A stretch of 40,434 bases of DNA from an uncultured Eggerthellaceae bacterium (GTDB lineage: Bacteria; Actinomycetota; Coriobacteriia; Coriobacteriales; Eggerthellaceae): contig CAKTXN010000006.1 of the NCBI GenBank assembly GCA_934630905.1, positions 1-40,434 on the forward strand, written 5' to 3'. The notes below the pieces were generated by a model that was not told the origin of the DNA, ran no database searches, and saw only the letters and a program-made list of their open reading frames with translations. The translations under genes and the position numbers were made by a program. Positions within the stretch are counted from its first letter, which is position 1, and each line of letters begins with the position of its first letter. This document shows, piece after piece, positions 8,331-16,865 of the stretch.

Positions 8331-9200
8331 TCAACCAGCAAGGCGCGCCAACAAAATGCGCGGTTTTCCCGCAAGATCATGCACAATTTCGCATTGCACG
8401 AATCCGTTCTGCAACGCAATTTCTTTTGCCTGCTCAAGACACGTTTCATGCAGCTCAACGGCATACACGCCACCTGGCTTCAGCGCACGTGCCGCCCACT
8501 GAGTAAGCGGACGGAACAGCTCCAAGCCATCCGCGCCGCCATCAAGCGCCAATGCGGGCTCAAAAGCAGTCACTTCCCTATCAAGCGTGTCCAAAACGGC
8601 GGTAGGAATGTAAGGGGGATTCGAGATAACCAGGTCAAACGTACCCACAAACTCAACAGGCACCGCTTGGCCCAAGTCGCCCTGAAAAAGCGAAACACGC
8701 TGGTCAAGCCCAAGGTTTTCCACGTTTTCACGCGCAAGCTCCAACGCATCGGCAGAAATATCGGTTGCAACAACACGGCATTCGGGGCGTTCATACGCAA
8801 GCGAGCACGCAATGCAGCCGCTTCCCGTGCAAATATCGGCTGCCAAAAACGACTCATCTGACGGCAGGGCAGCAAGTGCTTCACTGACCAGCACTTCTGT
8901 TTCCGGGCGCGGAATCAAAATGCCTTTGCGCACCTTCACGTCAATGTGCCTGAATCCCACTTCGCCCACGATGTACTGAAGCGGCTCGCCCGCACCGCGA
9001 CGCGTCACGTATTCGCGCAACACATCGCGCTCGGCATGCGAAAGCGGCTTGTCATAATCGGCGTAAATCTGCACACGCGACAAACCCGTAACCGCAGAAA
9101 GGAGCCATTGCGCGGACAAGCGCGGGTTCGTATCCCCCTTGCGCTCCAGATACCCCTGGGTCCATTCCAATGTTGTGCGTATCGTCCACAAATCGGGCAC
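8331..9200 (-). CDS. prmC: Release factor glutamine methyltransferase PrmC
   Basis: S-adenosylmethionine-dependent enzyme that methylates the GGQ glutamine of release factors. It has an N-terminal helical domain (to about residue 75), IPRPETE, the SAM-binding DICTGSGCIACSLA and the diagnostic NPPY motif in VISNPPYIP. The best start is GTG at 9200, with AAGGGGG six bases upstream; this gives 289 residues. An in-frame TTG at 9206 overlaps that ribosome-binding site. It lies just downstream of its substrate gene prfA, as in most bacteria, but a terminator hairpin sits in the 70-base gap, so full expression may need read-through or a separate signal. Confidence 0.95.
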   Translation of the reverse strand: MPDLWTIRTTLEWTQGYLERKGDTNPRLSAQWLLSAVTGLSRVQIYADYDKPLSHAERDVLREYVTRRGAGEPLQYIVGEVGFRHIDVKVRKGILIPRPETEVLVSEALAALPSDESFLAADICTGSGCIACSLAYERPECRVVATDISADALELARENVENLGLDQRVSLFQGDLGQAVPVEFVGTFDLVISNPPYIPTAVLDTLDREVTAFEPALALDGGADGLELFRPLTQWAARALKPGGVYAVELHETCLEQAKEIALQNGFVQCEIVHDLAGKPRILLARLAG

Positions 9201-9216
9201 CGCCAACCCCCTTGCA

Positions 9217-9252
9217 TAAAAAACGGGAAGCCGCCGTTTCGCGACTTCCCCG
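9217..9252 (-). terminator. Terminator between prfA and prmC
   Basis: On the minus strand a stem built on GGGAAG/CTTCCC with inner CGC/GCG pairing is followed by six T residues (9223-9218). It ends only about 17 bases before the prmC start, so it may attenuate prmC rather than fully end the transcript. Confidence 0.7.
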
Positions 9253-9272
9253 AATGAAACGATTGAAAAAGC

Positions 9273-10337
9273 TTAGTTGATTGAGCTTTCTAGCTTGCGC
9301 GCGCGATCGGCTGCCTGCAAGGCCGTAATGACATCCTGCAAGCCATCACCCAGCAAAACGCTGTTGTATGTGCTGTTAAAACCAATGCGGTGGTCGGTCA
9401 CGCGGTCCTGCGGGGCATTGTACGTGCGAATCTTCTCTGCGCGCGCACCCGTACCAATCTGTGCCAAACGCTGAGCGCCTTCTTCTGCCTGCTGCTCGGC
9501 CAGCATCTTCTCGTACAAACGAGCACGCAGGACAGCCATAGCCGCAATCTTGTTTTGCAGCTGCGACTTCTGGTCCTGAGACTGCACGACCAAACCCGTA
9601 GGAAGGTGCGTGATGCGCACGGCAGAGTCCGTAGTGTTAACGCACTGACCACCGGGGCCGCCGGCGCGGAACACGTCAACGCGGATGTCGGTTGCTTCGT
9701 TGATCTCGATATCAACTTCGTCGGCTTCGGGCAGAACGGCAACCGTTGCGGTAGACGTCTGAATGCGGCCCTGGCTTTCCGTCTTCGGCACGCGCTGAAC
9801 GCGATGAACGCCCGACTCGAACTTCATCACGGAATAAACCTTGTCGCCCTTAACCTTGAATTCGACTTGCTTGTAACCGCCCGCGTCCGAGGGAGAAGCG
9901 TCCAGCATCTCGATCTTCCATTTCTGGGACGAGCAGAAACGATCGTACATCTTGAACAGATCGCCCGCGAAGATAGCGGCTTCGTCGCCACCTGCCGCAG
10001 CGCGAATCTCAACGATAATGTCTTTTTCATCTGCCGGATCACTGGGAATAAGCATGAACTTGATGTCTTCCTCGATAGCGGGAAGGCTCTCTTCGATAGA
10101 GGCGATTTCCTCCTGCGCGAATTCCTTCATGTCTGGATCGGAAAGCATGAGCTTTGCTTCTTCCAGGTCATCGCACGCGCGAATGTAATCGGCCGCGCGC
10201 TCCGCCAAAGGACGCTGCGTGGCATATTCTTTCGCCAGGCGATTGTATTCTTTTTGGTCGGACAGAACGTCCGGGTCGCCCATCTTGGCCTCAAGGTCCT
10301 CGAAGGCAGAAATTATCTTCTCAAGCTTATCGCGCAT
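9273..10337 (-). CDS. prfA: Peptide chain release factor 1
   Basis: A 354-residue class I release factor that reads UAA and UAG and triggers peptide release. The N-terminal helical domain is followed by the stop-codon recognition region with RVPKTESQGRIQTS, where the tripeptide is PKT (PAT in E. coli RF1). The catalytic loop RAGGPGGQCVN has the GGQ at about residues 228-232. It is transcribed toward prmC, whose product modifies this glutamine. A TACAAT box near 10410 on the minus strand may be the promoter. Unlike many actinobacteria, no rpmE or rho lies directly upstream. Confidence 0.97.
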   Translation of the reverse strand: MRDKLEKIISAFEDLEAKMGDPDVLSDQKEYNRLAKEYATQRPLAERAADYIRACDDLEEAKLMLSDPDMKEFAQEEIASIEESLPAIEEDIKFMLIPSDPADEKDIIVEIRAAAGGDEAAIFAGDLFKMYDRFCSSQKWKIEMLDASPSDAGGYKQVEFKVKGDKVYSVMKFESGVHRVQRVPKTESQGRIQTSTATVAVLPEADEVDIEINEATDIRVDVFRAGGPGGQCVNTTDSAVRITHLPTGLVVQSQDQKSQLQNKIAAMAVLRARLYEKMLAEQQAEEGAQRLAQIGTGARAEKIRTYNAPQDRVTDHRIGFNSTYNSVLLGDGLQDVITALQAADRARKLESSIN

Positions 10338-10535
10338 GGATATCTTCCTTAAATGTCATATGCTCGTGAAACGCGCCCCATCGTAGGCGCTCGATTTTTG
10401 CAACCATATATTGTAGCAGATTCCATCCGTAAAGAAATGCGCGCGAGCGACCCGATTTCACTAGACCCTTCAAATCCACGTAATAAACAGCAAGTTCGTG
10501 AGATTTGCAAAGCAAGATTAAAGAACCAGAAGGGC

Positions 10536-10847
10536 TTATGCCTCCACGAACTCGCGCAGACGCTCGATAGGCTGCGCACCCATGGTCTGACGCAGCGGCT
10601 TGCCGTCTTCGAACAAAATAAGCGTGGGAACGGCACTCACACCGAACGCACCCGCAACATCGGGGCAAACGTCCACATCAACAGAGTACACCGTAAGCTG
10701 GCCGGCTTTCTCTTCCGCCAGCTGATCCACGAGTGGCGCAAGCATGCGGCACGGACCGCACCACACGGCAGAAAAATCCACCAGAATGCGACCTTTTCCC
10801 GAAAGAACGGAATCCTTGAATTGCTGAGACGTGATTGATTCAACCAT
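10536..10847 (-). CDS. trxA: Thioredoxin
   Basis: A 103-residue single-domain thioredoxin, a cytosolic disulfide reductase. The active site WCGPC is at 29-33 after VDFSAV, and the cis-proline is in VSAVPTLILF. The ATG at 10847 has AGGAGG five bases upstream; the longer in-frame reading to 10943 adds 32 residues without a signal peptide and is not needed. It is followed by 198 bases before prfA on the same strand. No thioredoxin reductase is nearby. Confidence 0.95.
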   Translation of the reverse strand: MVESITSQQFKDSVLSGKGRILVDFSAVWCGPCRMLAPLVDQLAEEKAGQLTVYSVDVDVCPDVAGAFGVSAVPTLILFEDGKPLRQTMGAQPIERLREFVEA

Positions 10848-11076
10848 AACTGCCTCCTGAAATATTATTTGGTCTGAATAAAATTGTCCATGCGCGTCAA
10901 AATCAAGACGCCGCCACACGGTCCCAGCACGAACACGCTGCAACAGCTTTCCGCATGCGCAATCACAACTCCATTGTATTCCCTTACAAGCAGTTTACCT
11001 TGCGGCAATCCTACGGTGTGGCAACAGATTCGGCATAATGCACATTCCTTTCGCGCGAAGAGCTGCGCCGGCAAGC

Positions 11077-11082
11077 TATAAT
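11077..11082 (+). promoter_or_regulatory. -10 box upstream of the patatin-like gene
   Basis: A consensus TATAAT lies 57 bases before the start at 11140. No convincing -35 hexamer is visible at the usual distance. Confidence 0.45.
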
Positions 11083-11139
11083 GACGCACGAACAACAAGC
11101 GTCACGCTTGCGTTACAGACAAAAAGACAGGAGCACGCC

Positions 11140-12102
11140 ATGCAGACCTCCGAACAAAATGAGCCCATCGCCACCGCAAACGCAACATCAAGCGAAACAA
11201 CGGGCGAAAAAACGTATCGCTACCAAACTCCTGCTTGGCTGGGTGCCACCATTACCCCGTGCAATCTAGTGCTTGAAGGCGGAGCCATGCGCTGTCAATT
11301 CACCGCAGGTGTTCTTGATTTCTGGATGGAAAAGAAGTTCTTTCCGCAGCTCATCGTAGGAACATCGGCCGGCGCGCTCACCGGATCATGCTATGCGGCG
11401 GGTCTTTTGGGCCGCAGCTGTTTCCTGAACCTGAAATACTGCGACGACCCGCGTTACCTGTCCATGAAAAGCTTCGCCCTTACTGGCAATGCGTATGGAC
11501 GCGACTTTGCCTTTGACAAAGTGCCGCACGAACTTGATCCGCTTGATCCCGCCGCCTACAACGACTCCCCCGTCCACGTTGTTGCCGTGAGCAGCAATTT
11601 GGAAACGGGCGAGGCGGATTATCACGAAATCACGGATTACGAAAAGGACACGCCGTATCTTATTGCCACTTCGAGCATGCCGCTTGTGAGCCAAATCGTG
11701 GAAGTCGATGGCAAAAAGCTGCTCGACGGCGGACCTTGCGATAGCGTGCCGCTGGATTATTCGCTGGCCACGGGAACAAAAAAGCAGATTGTGGTGCTTA
11801 CGCAAGCCGCTAACTACAAAAAGCAACCTAACAAGCTCATGGCGCTCATGCGTACCGCCTACGGCGACTACCCGTATTTCTGCGAGCGCGTGGAATACCG
11901 CCACTACGAGTACAACCGCCTGTACCGCCGTCTGCAACGCGAAGCAGACGAAGGCAACATCTTCCTTATTCGTCCACAGAAAGCCGTGGAAATCGACCAT
12001 ATGGAACGCGACCCCGAAAAGCTGCTCGACTTGTACGGACAAGGCTACGAACAGGCCATGGAGACATGGAGCGCGCTACAGGAATACCTGGCAAAGCCGT
12101 AA
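11140..12102 (+). CDS. Patatin-like phospholipase
   Basis: A 320-residue serine lipid hydrolase of the bacterial patatin family, similar in layout to E. coli YjjU. The catalytic dyad is visible: Ser76 in GTSAG (74-78) and Asp196 in LLDGG. The oxyanion loop is LEGGAMR (45-51). There is no signal peptide or transmembrane helix, so it is predicted to be cytosolic. The ATG at 11140 has ACAGGAG about eight bases upstream; the frame continues to 11038 but without a start as well supported. The gene is convergent with the DUF1653 gene, leaving 18 bases between stops. The physiological lipid substrate is unknown. Confidence 0.9.
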   Translation: MQTSEQNEPIATANATSSETTGEKTYRYQTPAWLGATITPCNLVLEGGAMRCQFTAGVLDFWMEKKFFPQLIVGTSAGALTGSCYAAGLLGRSCFLNLKYCDDPRYLSMKSFALTGNAYGRDFAFDKVPHELDPLDPAAYNDSPVHVVAVSSNLETGEADYHEITDYEKDTPYLIATSSMPLVSQIVEVDGKKLLDGGPCDSVPLDYSLATGTKKQIVVLTQAANYKKQPNKLMALMRTAYGDYPYFCERVEYRHYEYNRLYRRLQREADEGNIFLIRPQKAVEIDHMERDPEKLLDLYGQGYEQAMETWSALQEYLAKP

Positions 12103-12120
12103 CGAGCGCGACTGCGACGT

Positions 12121-12372
12121 TTAGTCTTTATGAGCTACACTCGGAATGTTTTGCAACTCGAAACGATAACGCTGCTCAACTTCGGGGTACTTCTCGTGAT
12201 CAACTTCGGACAAGAAAAGCTCAAGCGGACGAACCCACAAGGAACAATCGCCGTAAAGCTTTCGGTATACAACAAGCTCTTCATCGGTCTCCGAATGACG
12301 CGCAACGTCCTCGACAAGATACAAATCGCCCTTGAAATGCCGATAGATTCCCTTGATTTTCAATTCGCGCAT
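12121..12372 (-). CDS. DUF1653 domain protein
   Basis: An 83-residue single-domain protein. It shows the family signature: GIYRHFKGDLYLVEDVARHSET near the N terminus, then ELVVYRKLYG, LWVRPLELF and a closing RYRFEL. DUF1653 proteins are common, small and cytosolic; no biochemical role is established. It is divergent from the flavin reductase gene and convergent with the patatin-like gene. Confidence 0.88.
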   Translation of the reverse strand: MRELKIKGIYRHFKGDLYLVEDVARHSETDEELVVYRKLYGDCSLWVRPLELFLSEVDHEKYPEVEQRYRFELQNIPSVAHKD

Positions 12373-12451
12373 TTACATGCCTTTCGAACAACTTCCCTAT
12401 TTTTATCCTGAATAAAGTATACCTTGAACGCACGGAATACCGAACAGCACG

Positions 12452-12457
12452 TATAAT
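12452..12457 (+). promoter_or_regulatory. -10 box upstream of the flavin reductase gene
   Basis: TATAAT lies 38 bases before the GTG start at 12495. A TTGAAC sits 22 bases further upstream, too far for a standard spacer. Confidence 0.4.
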
Positions 12458-12494
12458 TCAGGTTGCATTCACCGTTTCAAAGTTAGGAGACATT

Positions 12495-13076
12495 GTGGTT
12501 AAAAAGCTTAAAGGATTTGACGAGATTAACCCCTGGGATCTTACGGAAAACGTGTTCAAGGCCATTGGCAAAGACTACATGGAGCTTGTCATGGGCAACC
12601 CCACCACGGGTGCAAACGCCATGACGGCTGCGTGGGGCGGCTTGGGCGTTATGTGGAACGCGCCTGTAGCGTTTGTAGTGGTGCGTGGTGAAAAGTACCG
12701 CTACTCTCGCCACCTGATGGATCAAGAACCCCTGTTCACCGTTGATTTTCTGGGCGATGAGCACGACAAGGCGAAAACGTATCTGGGTACAGCGCATGGC
12801 TGGGATGACCCGCATAAAATCGAATCAGCTGGCCTGCACACCGGCTGGTGCGGCGTTGATTTGACCCACGATGAGAAAATCGGCCTGGGCGAACACGTGC
12901 ACACGCCGTTCATTGAGGAATCGCGTCTGGTTCTTGTTTGCGAGAAGATTTGCGAGCAGGAGCTTCCCCGCGAATGCTACAAGGACAGCGCCTTATGGGA
13001 GCGTTGGTACACCACGCAAGATCAGCATCGCCTTTACATTGCCGAGATTAAAGCGGCATTTGCAAAGAGCAACTAG
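12495..13076 (+). CDS. Flavin reductase family (flavoredoxin-like) protein
   Basis: A 193-residue FMN-binding split-barrel protein of the flavin reductase-like family. The flavin-contacting block ANAMTAAWGGLGVMWNAPVA is typical of flavoredoxin-type members. These proteins bind FMN and take part in electron transfer or flavin reduction; the partner here is not evident. It starts with GTG at 12495, five bases after AGGAG. It is followed by a strong terminator, so it appears monocistronic. Confidence 0.85.
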   Translation: MVKKLKGFDEINPWDLTENVFKAIGKDYMELVMGNPTTGANAMTAAWGGLGVMWNAPVAFVVVRGEKYRYSRHLMDQEPLFTVDFLGDEHDKAKTYLGTAHGWDDPHKIESAGLHTGWCGVDLTHDEKIGLGEHVHTPFIEESRLVLVCEKICEQELPRECYKDSALWERWYTTQDQHRLYIAEIKAAFAKSN

Positions 13077-13151
13077 CGTCGCGCAGCGTGGTGGGCTCGC
13101 ACGCAACGCGCGCAAAAGCGATGACAGCACCACGCAAGCGAAGGCGACAAC

Positions 13152-13187
13152 GAAACGGGGGACGTCCAGCTGGCATCCCCCGTTTTC
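13152..13187 (+). terminator. Rho-independent terminator of the flavin reductase gene
   Basis: An 11-bp stem (GAAACGGGGGA / TCCCCCGTTTTC) ends in a T run and lies 75 bases after the stop codon. The A-rich 5' arm makes it potentially bidirectional, serving the convergent small gene at 13214. Confidence 0.85.
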
Positions 13188-13213
13188 ATCTTATCATTTG
13201 TTTTTCTTGGGAT

Positions 13214-13402
13214 TTATTCTTCGCCTTTGTAGGCGGCAATAGCTCTTGAAAGAGCACGAACAAACGCTTCGGCTTCCGCAACGTCATCAAACACCATCGT
13301 TTGATCGTCCTTCATGGAAACGCCGAAACGACCATCCAGAACAGGAAGCTTAACGCCGCGATCGAAGCTTACGCGATGAACAAGATATCTTTCTATAGCC
13401 AT
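13214..13402 (-). CDS. Small hypothetical protein
   Basis: A 62-residue protein I do not recognise. It has a beta-rich N-terminal half (VHRVSFDRGVKLPVLDGRFGVSM) and a C-terminal helix rich in Ala (AEAEAFVRALSRAIAAY). There is no signal peptide, membrane segment or cysteine. The ATG has AGAGG nine bases upstream, which supports it as a real gene. It lies alone between a terminator and the HMA-like genes on the same strand. Confidence 0.55.
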   Translation of the reverse strand: MAIERYLVHRVSFDRGVKLPVLDGRFGVSMKDDQTMVFDDVAEAEAFVRALSRAIAAYKGEE

Positions 13403-13605
13403 GACACACCTCTCTACTCTACAAGAGCTATGCTACTGCAAAGCGCGCGACGAGGCGAACAAGCGGGCGAATATTTATCAATAGGAAACAAAACGTTCGT
13501 GTTATTTCCTAATAGAGCTAGACTGCGCACGACATCATGCGTGGTCGAAGCCTTGGGCTCGGCAGGTGCGAATGCAGGCGCAAGACCTACTGCTGCGTTC
13601 GTGCG

Positions 13606-13821
13606 CTAGGCGCAATACAAGCCAACGTCCTCCAGCACTTCTTCCAAGGTGTCCGCATCAAGCGTGGTATCCAGCGACAACGTTTTCGCCGTCATGTTCA
13701 CCTGTACGTTTTGGATTCCAGGTTCTTCTGACAGCTGTTTGACCAGCAGTTTTTCGCATCCATCGCAATGCACTTGCTCTTTACAGGTCTGGCAACGATA
13801 ATACGTGATACGCATATCCAT
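13606..13821 (-). CDS. Small double-CxxC, HMA-like protein (copy 1)
   Basis: A 71-residue protein with two closely spaced CxxC pairs, CQTC and CDGC (the second as HCDGC), and then a heavy-metal-associated-like beta-alpha-beta pattern: a helix (EKLLVKQLSEEP), GIQNVQVNMTAKTLSLD, and a final helix (LEEVLEDVGL). In the HMA family (CopZ-like metallochaperones) the second CxxC position binds copper or another soft metal. The first CxxC is an extra zinc-ribbon-like pair. Its neighbour at 13934 is a clear paralogue. A metal or redox role is inferred; no metal transporter lies beside it. Confidence 0.65.
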   Translation of the reverse strand: MDMRITYYRCQTCKEQVHCDGCEKLLVKQLSEEPGIQNVQVNMTAKTLSLDTTLDADTLEEVLEDVGLYCA

Positions 13822-13933
13822 AACTTCTCTTAGCCTCTCTCAAAATTACTCGCGAAGGACAATGCGCCGTCTTGACGCGCGCTTTTTTCGGTCATGCGCC
13901 ATTGCGACCGCGCATCTTTTGCAACTCGTAAAC

Positions 13934-14167
13934 CTACAGCCGAAAAACACCGCGCTCTTCCAGCTCGTCCTCTAAATCGGATTCGTCGAAAGTATAGCAA
14001 ACCGACATTGAGCGCTTCTTCATATCGATTTCTACGCGCTCAATTCCATTAACAAGCGACAATAACTCCACCAGGTCTTCTCCGCAACTTGCGCAATGCG
14101 CCTTGCCAACGCATTGCGAGCACTTGTTCATTACGAACCGAAACGCTTCCTGACGCATGGCGCTCAC
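13934..14167 (-). CDS. Small double-CxxC, HMA-like protein (copy 2)
   Basis: A 77-residue paralogue of the 13606 gene. It has CSQC and CASC (as HCASC) at the same spacing, then GIERVEIDMKKRSMSV and LEDELEERGV, matching the first protein's HMA-like pattern. The GTG start overlaps the MATE stop codon (GTGA), so the two genes are probably translated together; ATG at 14158 is an alternative start. Coupling to an exporter suggests the pair handles a metal or a thiol-reactive compound, but this is inference. Confidence 0.65.
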   Translation of the reverse strand: MSAMRQEAFRFVMNKCSQCVGKAHCASCGEDLVELLSLVNGIERVEIDMKKRSMSVCYTFDESDLEDELEERGVFRL

Positions 14168-15522
14168 TTCTTCTCTTTGAAAAACGGACGCAAGTCATAG
14201 CGGCGTCCAAGGCGGCACAGGAAGAAGATAACCAGAATAGTGGACGCAACTTCCGCCACGAAAATGGCATACCAAATGCCATCGATGCCGAAAAGAACCG
14301 GCAGAATCAAAACCGCGCCGCATTCGAACACCAGCGTGTGGCCAAACGAAATCACAGCGCTAATCAGGCCATTTCCCAGTGCAGTGAACGTCGATGAACC
14401 AACCAGCGAGAAATAAACGAAAAGCAGGCACAGCGCATAGGTGCGGAACGCATGAACGGTCAGGTCGTAGAGTTCGTGGTCATATCCCACGAACAGCTGG
14501 GCAAGACCGGGGGCAAAAAGCTGCGCCAGCACGAACATCGTAAGGCCCATGACACCTGTTATCGCAAAGGCGTGGCGCAACAAGCTGCGCTTTTCCTTCC
14601 CGTTTTGCGCACCATGCTGATAACTCATAAGCGGCGCCGTGCCCATGCAATAACCTTGCAGCACCGCACCGAAAATCATGCCTGCATACATGATTACGCC
14701 GTACGCGGAAACGCCGTCTTCGCCCAAATATGCCATAAGCTGAAAGTTGTAGAGCATAGCGACAACGCTCGAAGCAATAATCGACATCATTTCAGACGAA
14801 CCGTTGACACACACCTTGCCCAAAAGACGCCAATCCGCGCGCGGCCTTCCCAAACGAAGGAAGCTGCTGTTCGAACTCAAGAAATAGACCAGCGGAACAA
14901 TGCCACCTAAAAGCTCAGAGGCCACGGTTGCACTTGCAGCGCCTACGACTTGCCACCCAAGAACACCCACTAACAGCCAGTCAAGAATGATGTTAGTCAC
15001 GCCACTTGCCACCGTAATGACAAAGCCCAGATGAGGCTTGCCCGCCGTAGCAAAAAGGGGCTGGAACGCGAATTGCAAAATGAAGAACGCGAGCGAAATC
15101 ATGCTGATGCGGCCGTACAGCACGCAGTCGCTCAGCATATCGGCGCTTGCACCCAGAGCAAGAGCAACCGGTTCCATGAAAATCGCGCCGATAACAGCAA
15201 GCGTTAAGCCCGCCGCGAGAGAAAACCAAATGATGGTACTGAAATAGCTGTTCGCTTTCGCGTCATCGCCGCTGCCCCGCGTCTGCGCAACAATGGCACC
15301 GCCGCCCGTACCCATCATGAAACCCAGCGTGCCCAGAATCATAATGAACGGCATGATCAAATTGACGGCCGCGAATGCCGTTTTCCCCGCGTAATTGGAA
15401 ATGAAGAAACCGTCCACAATGCCATAGATGCTCGTGAACAGGACCATCGCCATACTTGGTGCGGCATAGCGCAGCAAGTTGCCGGTAGTGAAATGCTTGC
15501 CCATGTCAATGATTTTTCCCAT
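14164..15522 (-). CDS. MATE family efflux transporter
   Basis: A 452-residue integral membrane protein with about 12 predicted transmembrane segments in two six-helix halves. It belongs to the multidrug and toxic compound extrusion family, with MepA/DinF-like motifs such as GIVDGFFISNYAG near the N terminus and GTGGGAIVAQTRGSGD around residue 70-90. These proteins export cationic drugs or metabolites using a sodium or proton gradient. The ATG at 15522 has no ribosome-binding site, but a TAGAAT -10 box lies at 15531-15536, so transcription would start at or next to the ATG. The stop codon overlaps the start of the HMA-like gene. Confidence 0.93.
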   Translation of the reverse strand: MGKIIDMGKHFTTGNLLRYAAPSMAMVLFTSIYGIVDGFFISNYAGKTAFAAVNLIMPFIMILGTLGFMMGTGGGAIVAQTRGSGDDAKANSYFSTIIWFSLAAGLTLAVIGAIFMEPVALALGASADMLSDCVLYGRISMISLAFFILQFAFQPLFATAGKPHLGFVITVASGVTNIILDWLLVGVLGWQVVGAASATVASELLGGIVPLVYFLSSNSSFLRLGRPRADWRLLGKVCVNGSSEMMSIIASSVVAMLYNFQLMAYLGEDGVSAYGVIMYAGMIFGAVLQGYCMGTAPLMSYQHGAQNGKEKRSLLRHAFAITGVMGLTMFVLAQLFAPGLAQLFVGYDHELYDLTVHAFRTYALCLLFVYFSLVGSSTFTALGNGLISAVISFGHTLVFECGAVLILPVLFGIDGIWYAIFVAEVASTILVIFFLCRLGRRYDLRPFFKEKK

Positions 15523-15530
15523 GGGTGGCT

Positions 15531-15559
15531 ATTCTAGCGGAAGGGGTACAGTTTGGCAC
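15531..15559 (-). promoter_or_regulatory. Candidate promoter of the MATE gene (leaderless mRNA)
   Basis: On the minus strand GTGCCA (15554-15559), a 17-base spacer and TAGAAT (15531-15536) sit directly before the ATG at 15522. Expected transcription start is within a few bases of the ATG. There is no Shine-Dalgarno sequence in between. Confidence 0.45.
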
Positions 15560-15616
15560 GGAAACGCAAGACGCGTTACCGAACCGCAATCCTAAAATGC
15601 GGGCAACGCAAGTGCT

Positions 15617-15857
15617 CGTTGAAATATCGGGGTCAAACTCGAGCAAACCGACGATAATCGGTGGTACAAGCTTCGCTGGACCCGCTAGTTGCACGACCAA
15701 GCCTTTGCCATCGAATCGATACATTTCTCTGATCTGGTGTTATGTAAAAAACGATTTTCGTTTATCGATTCGACCCGTCCAAAAGGGCGCTTTTCGGAGC
15801 ATCCAACCACCGATTATCGTCAATCTGCCCGAATCCAGGGGCGTTTTCACAACAAGA
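15617..15857 (-). ncRNA. Long foldback element A (candidate structured RNA)
   Basis: Bases 15650-15665 and 15806-15821 are perfect 16-bp inverted arms. The helix continues outward for about 16 more positions (to about 15634 and 15837), where about 8 pairs are Watson-Crick and about 8 are G-U only if the minus strand is the RNA. An internal loop with a CAGGGGC segment and a further short outer helix follow. A second nested hairpin (15711-15721 with 15763-15773, 11 bp perfect) lies inside. It occupies the gap between the SpoU methylase stop and the MATE start, in the same transcription direction. Element B has the same architecture and shares its boundary sequences. A transposon-derived MITE is the alternative. 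Confidence 0.55.
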
Positions 15858-15867
15858 GAGCACGAGA

Positions 15868-15918
15868 TGCCGCGCAATTCCAAATAGCAGGCCAGAAGAA
15901 AGCAACGATGCGCGGCAT
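15868..15918 (-). other. Hairpin downstream of the SpoU methylase gene
   Basis: A perfect 10-bp inverted repeat (ATGCCGCGCA at 15868-15877, TGCGCGGCAT at 15909-15918) with a 31-base loop lies between the methylase stop and element A. It lacks a T run and is not a standard terminator. Confidence 0.4.
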
Positions 15919-16004
15919 GAATCGCAATGCAAGAGCAAGCGCCCACGGCGAAGCGGCGCCAACAACGAAGCGCAAGCACTACGCTGCTGGTCAGACGCCC
16001 AACG

Positions 16005-16841
16005 CTATCGCACGCGTAGCTCCCAAAATGCAACAGCACTTGCTGCGGCAACGTTCAAGGAATCAACACCTTCGCGCATAGGTATTTTCACCGTATAATC
16101 GCAGGTCGCAATCGTACTTTGGCGCAATCCATCGCCCTCGGTTCCCAACACCAACGCTAGTCGATTGCATTCCTTCAAAGCAGGATCATCCAATGAAAGA
16201 CTGTCGTCCACCAGTGCCAATGCCGCCGTTTTGAAACCGTGCTCATGCAAAAGCGCACAGCCGTCTTCCGCCCAATCGCTCTTGCGGCCAATGCGCGCCC
16301 ATGGAACTTGGAACACCGTTCCCATGGATACGCGCGACGCACGGCGGAACAGGGGATCGTGGCAAGAAGGCGTAAGCAGCACGGCATCAATTTTCAATGC
16401 AGCGGCACTGCGAAAGATCGCGCCGATATTCGTATAGTTCGTAATGTCCTCCAAAATTGCCACACGATGCGCGTTTTTAAGCAACACCACAGGATCCAAA
16501 GGCGCAGGACGGACGAAGCACGCTAAGGCGCCGCGCGTTGTTTCGTATCCTGTGACCCGGCGGAACTCTTCGTGTGTTGCAATTACCTGAGGAACATCGG
16601 GGTACTGCGCGGCAACGCGCTCCATCAACGCACGCTCATGCGTTGCCCAATGCGCCTCCACAAAAAGGGACTGCACAGAGCAACCGGCAGCCAACGCGCG
16701 CTCTATCACATTCTTCGACTCCGCGACAAACAGACCATAATCGTGGCCTTTTCCCTTAAACGTGATAAGCTCCGCATCCTTTGTCCCCCGATAAGGTCGA
16801 AGAATGTCTTGTGCGGTATCGGATACTGATTGAACAGGCAT
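16005..16841 (-). CDS. SpoU/TrmH family RNA 2'-O-methyltransferase
   Basis: A 278-residue member of the SPOUT superfamily that methylates ribose 2'-OH in rRNA or tRNA with S-adenosylmethionine. The three family motifs are present: NIGAIFRSAAAL (motif 1, about 135), LVLGTEGDGL (motif 2, about 228) and IPMREGVDSLNVAAASAVAFWE (motif 3, about 250). An N-terminal substrate-binding domain precedes them. The ATG has AAGGAGG seven bases upstream. The RNA target cannot be told from sequence. It is flanked on both sides by related foldback elements, and a copy of the 31-base palindrome lies in its leader. Confidence 0.9.
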   Translation of the reverse strand: MPVQSVSDTAQDILRPYRGTKDAELITFKGKGHDYGLFVAESKNVIERALAAGCSVQSLFVEAHWATHERALMERVAAQYPDVPQVIATHEEFRRVTGYETTRGALACFVRPAPLDPVVLLKNAHRVAILEDITNYTNIGAIFRSAAALKIDAVLLTPSCHDPLFRRASRVSMGTVFQVPWARIGRKSDWAEDGCALLHEHGFKTAALALVDDSLSLDDPALKECNRLALVLGTEGDGLRQSTIATCDYTVKIPMREGVDSLNVAAASAVAFWELRVR

Positions 16842-16865
16842 AACAACGCCTCCTTCCGCGCGCTA

